NCBI GenBank assembly: GCA_905372875.1
Contig: CAJPQU010000111.1
Coordinates: 1 to 6,470, forward strand
Source: an uncultured Schwartzia sp.
GTDB taxonomy: Bacteria > Bacillota > Negativicutes > Selenomonadales > Selenomonadaceae
Direction of reading: 5' to 3'
DNA: 6,470 bases
A program made the position numbers and the translations under genes. The notes under the pieces were generated by a model. The model made no database searches, had not been told where the DNA came from, and saw nothing but the letters and a program-made list of their open reading frames with translations. Shown here one piece after another: positions 4,962-6,470 of the stretch. Within the stretch, counting starts at the first letter, position 1; every line of letters starts with the position of its first letter.

Positions 4962-4985
4962 TTTGTGTAATGATATGTATACAAA
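4962..4985. promoter_or_regulatory. Operator-like imperfect dyad upstream of the adh promoter
   Basis: TTTGTGTA (4962-4969) and TATACAAA (4978-4985) form an inverted repeat with seven of eight positions paired across an 8-base spacer. The right half also contains the perfect 8-bp palindrome TGTATACA (4976-4983), similar to the GTnTAnAC core recognised by some HutC-type GntR regulators. It lies 20 bp upstream of the adh -35. No regulator gene is in the window, so the assignment is tentative. Confidence 0.35.
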
Positions 4986-5057
4986 ATCCAACTCATTGTA
5001 TTCTAATATTACTCCATGAGGTGACGCCGACTGACAGGATGAGATGGTTTTGGGTAT

Positions 5058-5220
5058 CCACTTAACAAAGGCAAGCATACGCGCTGCCGGCGCTTAGTGA
5101 TTATGGTACTATATGAACACTTAGCGAGCGTCAGAGCGCGAGCATAGTGAGAATATGTGCCTAACCACTTGGCAAAGATGAGCGAAGCGAAGTCTGCGCT
5201 TAGTGGTTATGGTATAATGA
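5058..5220 (+). repeat. Tandem array of three dyad/promoter repeats (units B1, B2, B3)
   Basis: Three copies of the unit seen at 1142-1200 lie head to tail. B1 runs from CCACTT (5058-5063) to TTAGTG (5094-5099) with core GCGC...GCGC, followed by TTATGGTACTAT (5101-5112). B2 runs from CACTTAGC (5118-5125) to GCATAGTG (5142-5149), followed by a degenerate AT-rich segment. B3 runs from CCACTTGGC (5165-5173) to GCTTAGTGG (5198-5206), followed by TTATGGTATAAT (5207-5218). Each is an imperfect dyad with conserved CACT/AGTG ends and a variable GC-rich middle rich in GCGA/GCGC. All point the same way, toward the LeuC-like gene. Confidence 0.75.
5210..5218 (+). promoter_or_regulatory. Extended -10 promoter for the LeuC-like gene
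   Basis: TGGTATAAT is a perfect extended -10 at the end of repeat unit B3. The position for a -35 (5190-5195, AAGTCT) is poor, as at the matching site 1191-1199. The start would be near 5225, giving a leader of about 80 bases. A second, weaker extended -10, TGATAAACT (5245-5253), lies downstream. Confidence 0.55.
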
Positions 5221-5270
5221 AGCTAACTCGTCAACAGGAAAGCGTGATAAACTGTTTTTTGTGCCGGTAT

Positions 5271-5280
5271 TGGCTAAGTG
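5271..5280 (-). promoter_or_regulatory. Inverted repeat half-site in the leader of the LeuC-like gene
   Basis: TGGCTAAGTG reads CACTTAGCCA on the minus strand, the same half-site that opens repeat units A and B2 and, with changes, B1 and B3, but in opposite orientation. It lies 26 bases before the start codon, just upstream of the Shine-Dalgarno, a position where a bound protein or a base-paired leader could affect expression. Confidence 0.3.
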
Positions 5281-5306
5281 CTATGTAAAGAAAGGAGCGG
5301 AGGAAG

Positions 5307-6470
5307 ATGCACGCAGTGGAAAAACTGCTGGCGGAAAAAGCCGGGCGAAAGGAGGTCCGGCCGGGGGAGATCGTCAACTGCGACGTGGATTTAGCGGGGA
5401 TCAACGATCTCTATTTGCAGACGGTACGGTCATTTTTTGAGATGGGCGGGGAGCGGGTCTTTGATCCCGATAAGATCGTGATGTTTTTTGATCATTACGC
5501 GCCCTGCGCCACCATCACCCAGGCGGAAAATCACAAGCAGTTCCGGGAATTCTGTTTTTCTCAGGGGATCGAGAAGCTGATGGACATTGATCAGGGCGTA
5601 TGTCATCAGGTGTTGGCGGATAAGGGCTGGGTGCATCCCGGGGAGATCGTGGTGGTGACAGACTCCCATACGACGACCCACGGGGCTTTCGGCGCTTTTG
5701 GCACCGGGGTGGGGGCCACGGATTTGGCGACCATTATGATCACGGGAAAGCTGTGGTTCATGGCGCCGGAGATCTTTCGCATCCATTTGGTGGGAAAACG
5801 CGCCCCGGGGGTCTACGCCAAGGACATCATCCTCCACATCATCGGCGATTTAGGTGCGGATTATGGCGTCTACAAAGCGGTGGAGTTTACCGGTCCGGCG
5901 GTGGCGGATTTGAGCGTCTCGGAGCGCATGTGCCTGTGCAATATGACCACGGAAATGGGCTGCAAGACGAGCTATATCCAGCCGGATGCGGTGACCATGG
6001 CATTTTTGCAAAAGCATGTGACCCGGCCCTACAAGATTTACGATACGGACGAGGGATACCCCTACGCGGCGGAACTTACCTATGACGTGAGCGAGATTCC
6101 CCCGCAGGTGGCGGCGCCCTCCAGCGTGGACAATGTGTTTCCACTGGAACAATATGCCGGCACTTCCATCGACGAAGCGTACCTTGGTTCATGTACCGGC
6201 GGGCGGCTGGAGGATTTAGCCGTCGCGGCTCAGATTCTGCGGGGAAAGCATCTGCCGAAAACGACCCGGATGATCGTCGTCCCGGCGTCGAAACAGGTGA
6301 TGGAAGACGCCATGGCGCAGGGCTATATTCAAGAGCTGATGACGGCGGGTTGTACGGTGACGGCCCCGGGCTGCGCGGCCTGTCTCGGCGTTCATCAGGG
6401 GATGCTGGCGGGGGGCGAGGTTTGCATCAGCTCCACGAACCGCAATTTCCCCGGGCGCATGGGACATGTG
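5307..6470 (+). CDS. Aconitase-family hydro-lyase large subunit (LeuC/homoaconitase/dimethylmalate dehydratase type), 3' end outside window
   Basis: Enzymes of this [4Fe-4S] family isomerise or dehydrate hydroxy-acids: 3-isopropylmalate in leucine synthesis, homocitrate/homoaconitate, or 2,3-dimethylmalate. The frame is open from ATG 5307 to the window end (388 residues of a family of about 420). Visible motifs are MFFDHYAPC (53-61), VVTDSHTTTHGAFGAFGTGVG (near 115-135), the first cluster Cys C296 in GSCTGGR, the other two, C356 and C359, in PGCAACLG, and the closing SSTNRNFPGRMGH. It is of the short, two-subunit archaeal/clostridial type, so a small subunit (LeuD/DmdB-like) should follow outside the window. 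AGGAG (5293-5297) lies 9 bases before the ATG, and GGAGG (5299-5303) lies closer. The substrate cannot be fixed from this subunit alone, so leuC is plausible but not assigned. Confidence 0.92.
   Translation, partial: MHAVEKLLAEKAGRKEVRPGEIVNCDVDLAGINDLYLQTVRSFFEMGGERVFDPDKIVMFFDHYAPCATITQAENHKQFREFCFSQGIEKLMDIDQGVCHQVLADKGWVHPGEIVVVTDSHTTTHGAFGAFGTGVGATDLATIMITGKLWFMAPEIFRIHLVGKRAPGVYAKDIILHIIGDLGADYGVYKAVEFTGPAVADLSVSERMCLCNMTTEMGCKTSYIQPDAVTMAFLQKHVTRPYKIYDTDEGYPYAAELTYDVSEIPPQVAAPSSVDNVFPLEQYAGTSIDEAYLGSCTGGRLEDLAVAAQILRGKHLPKTTRMIVVPASKQVMEDAMAQGYIQELMTAGCTVTAPGCAACLGVHQGMLAGGEVCISSTNRNFPGRMGHV

Noticed and set aside
5039..5065. Mini-ORF MRWFWVST with two Trp codons, resembling an attenuator leader peptide
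   Set aside because: It has no properly spaced ribosome binding site, no terminator/antiterminator pair follows, and its stop lies inside repeat unit B1; probably chance.
5058..5220. CRISPR array
   Set aside because: The repeated parts are imperfect dyads with variable centres and promoter-like tails; there are no identical repeats with unique spacers of constant length and no cas genes.

Overview
This is a GC-rich bacterial chromosomal window with strong AGGAGG-type ribosome binding sites, short intergenic spacers and hairpin/T-run terminators. Together with the gene content (a PurA of the rplI-dnaB-purA neighbourhood type, a Thermoanaerobacter/Clostridium-type NADP secondary-alcohol dehydrogenase, and an isopropylmalate-isomerase-like hydro-lyase) this suggests an anaerobic member of the Bacillota. 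Negativicutes or Clostridia are possible. This is inference; no rRNA or other marker here settles it.

Layout. (1) 1-533 +: 3' end of purA. (2) A bidirectional terminator at 551-598, shared with a convergent unknown gene at 611-1033 (-). (3) A divergent intergenic region, 1034-1296, holds the promoter of that unknown gene, a ~50-bp dyad repeat ending in an extended -10 promoter, and a double-hairpin leader. (4) 1297-2451 +: a ribonuclease HI with two N-terminal hybrid-binding domains and a C-terminal coiled-coil/basic extension. (5) 2642-2953 +: a thioredoxin with its own promoter and terminator. (6) A 180-bp AT-rich spacer with a cluster of DnaA-box sequences, then a small unknown gene at 3185-3577 (+). 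(7) A second bidirectional terminator at 3616-3673, then adh on the minus strand (3707-4762). (8) A 544-bp gene-free divergent region, 4763-5306: the adh leader with two hairpins, the adh promoter, an imperfect operator-like dyad, and three tandem copies of the dyad/promoter repeat family seen at 1142-1200. (9) 5307-6470 +: a LeuC/homoaconitase/dimethylmalate-dehydratase-type large subunit, cut by the window edge.

The genes do not form one operon. Nearly every gene has its own promoter and/or terminator. The least explained element is the repeat family: a dyad with arms related to CACTTAG and CTTAGTG, followed by TTATGGTATAAT. It lies directly upstream of two unrelated genes (RNase HI and the LeuC-like gene), in the same orientation as transcription, once as a single unit and once as a tandem array. 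The DnaA-box cluster and the double-hairpin leaders of RNase HI and adh are the other non-coding signals worth testing.
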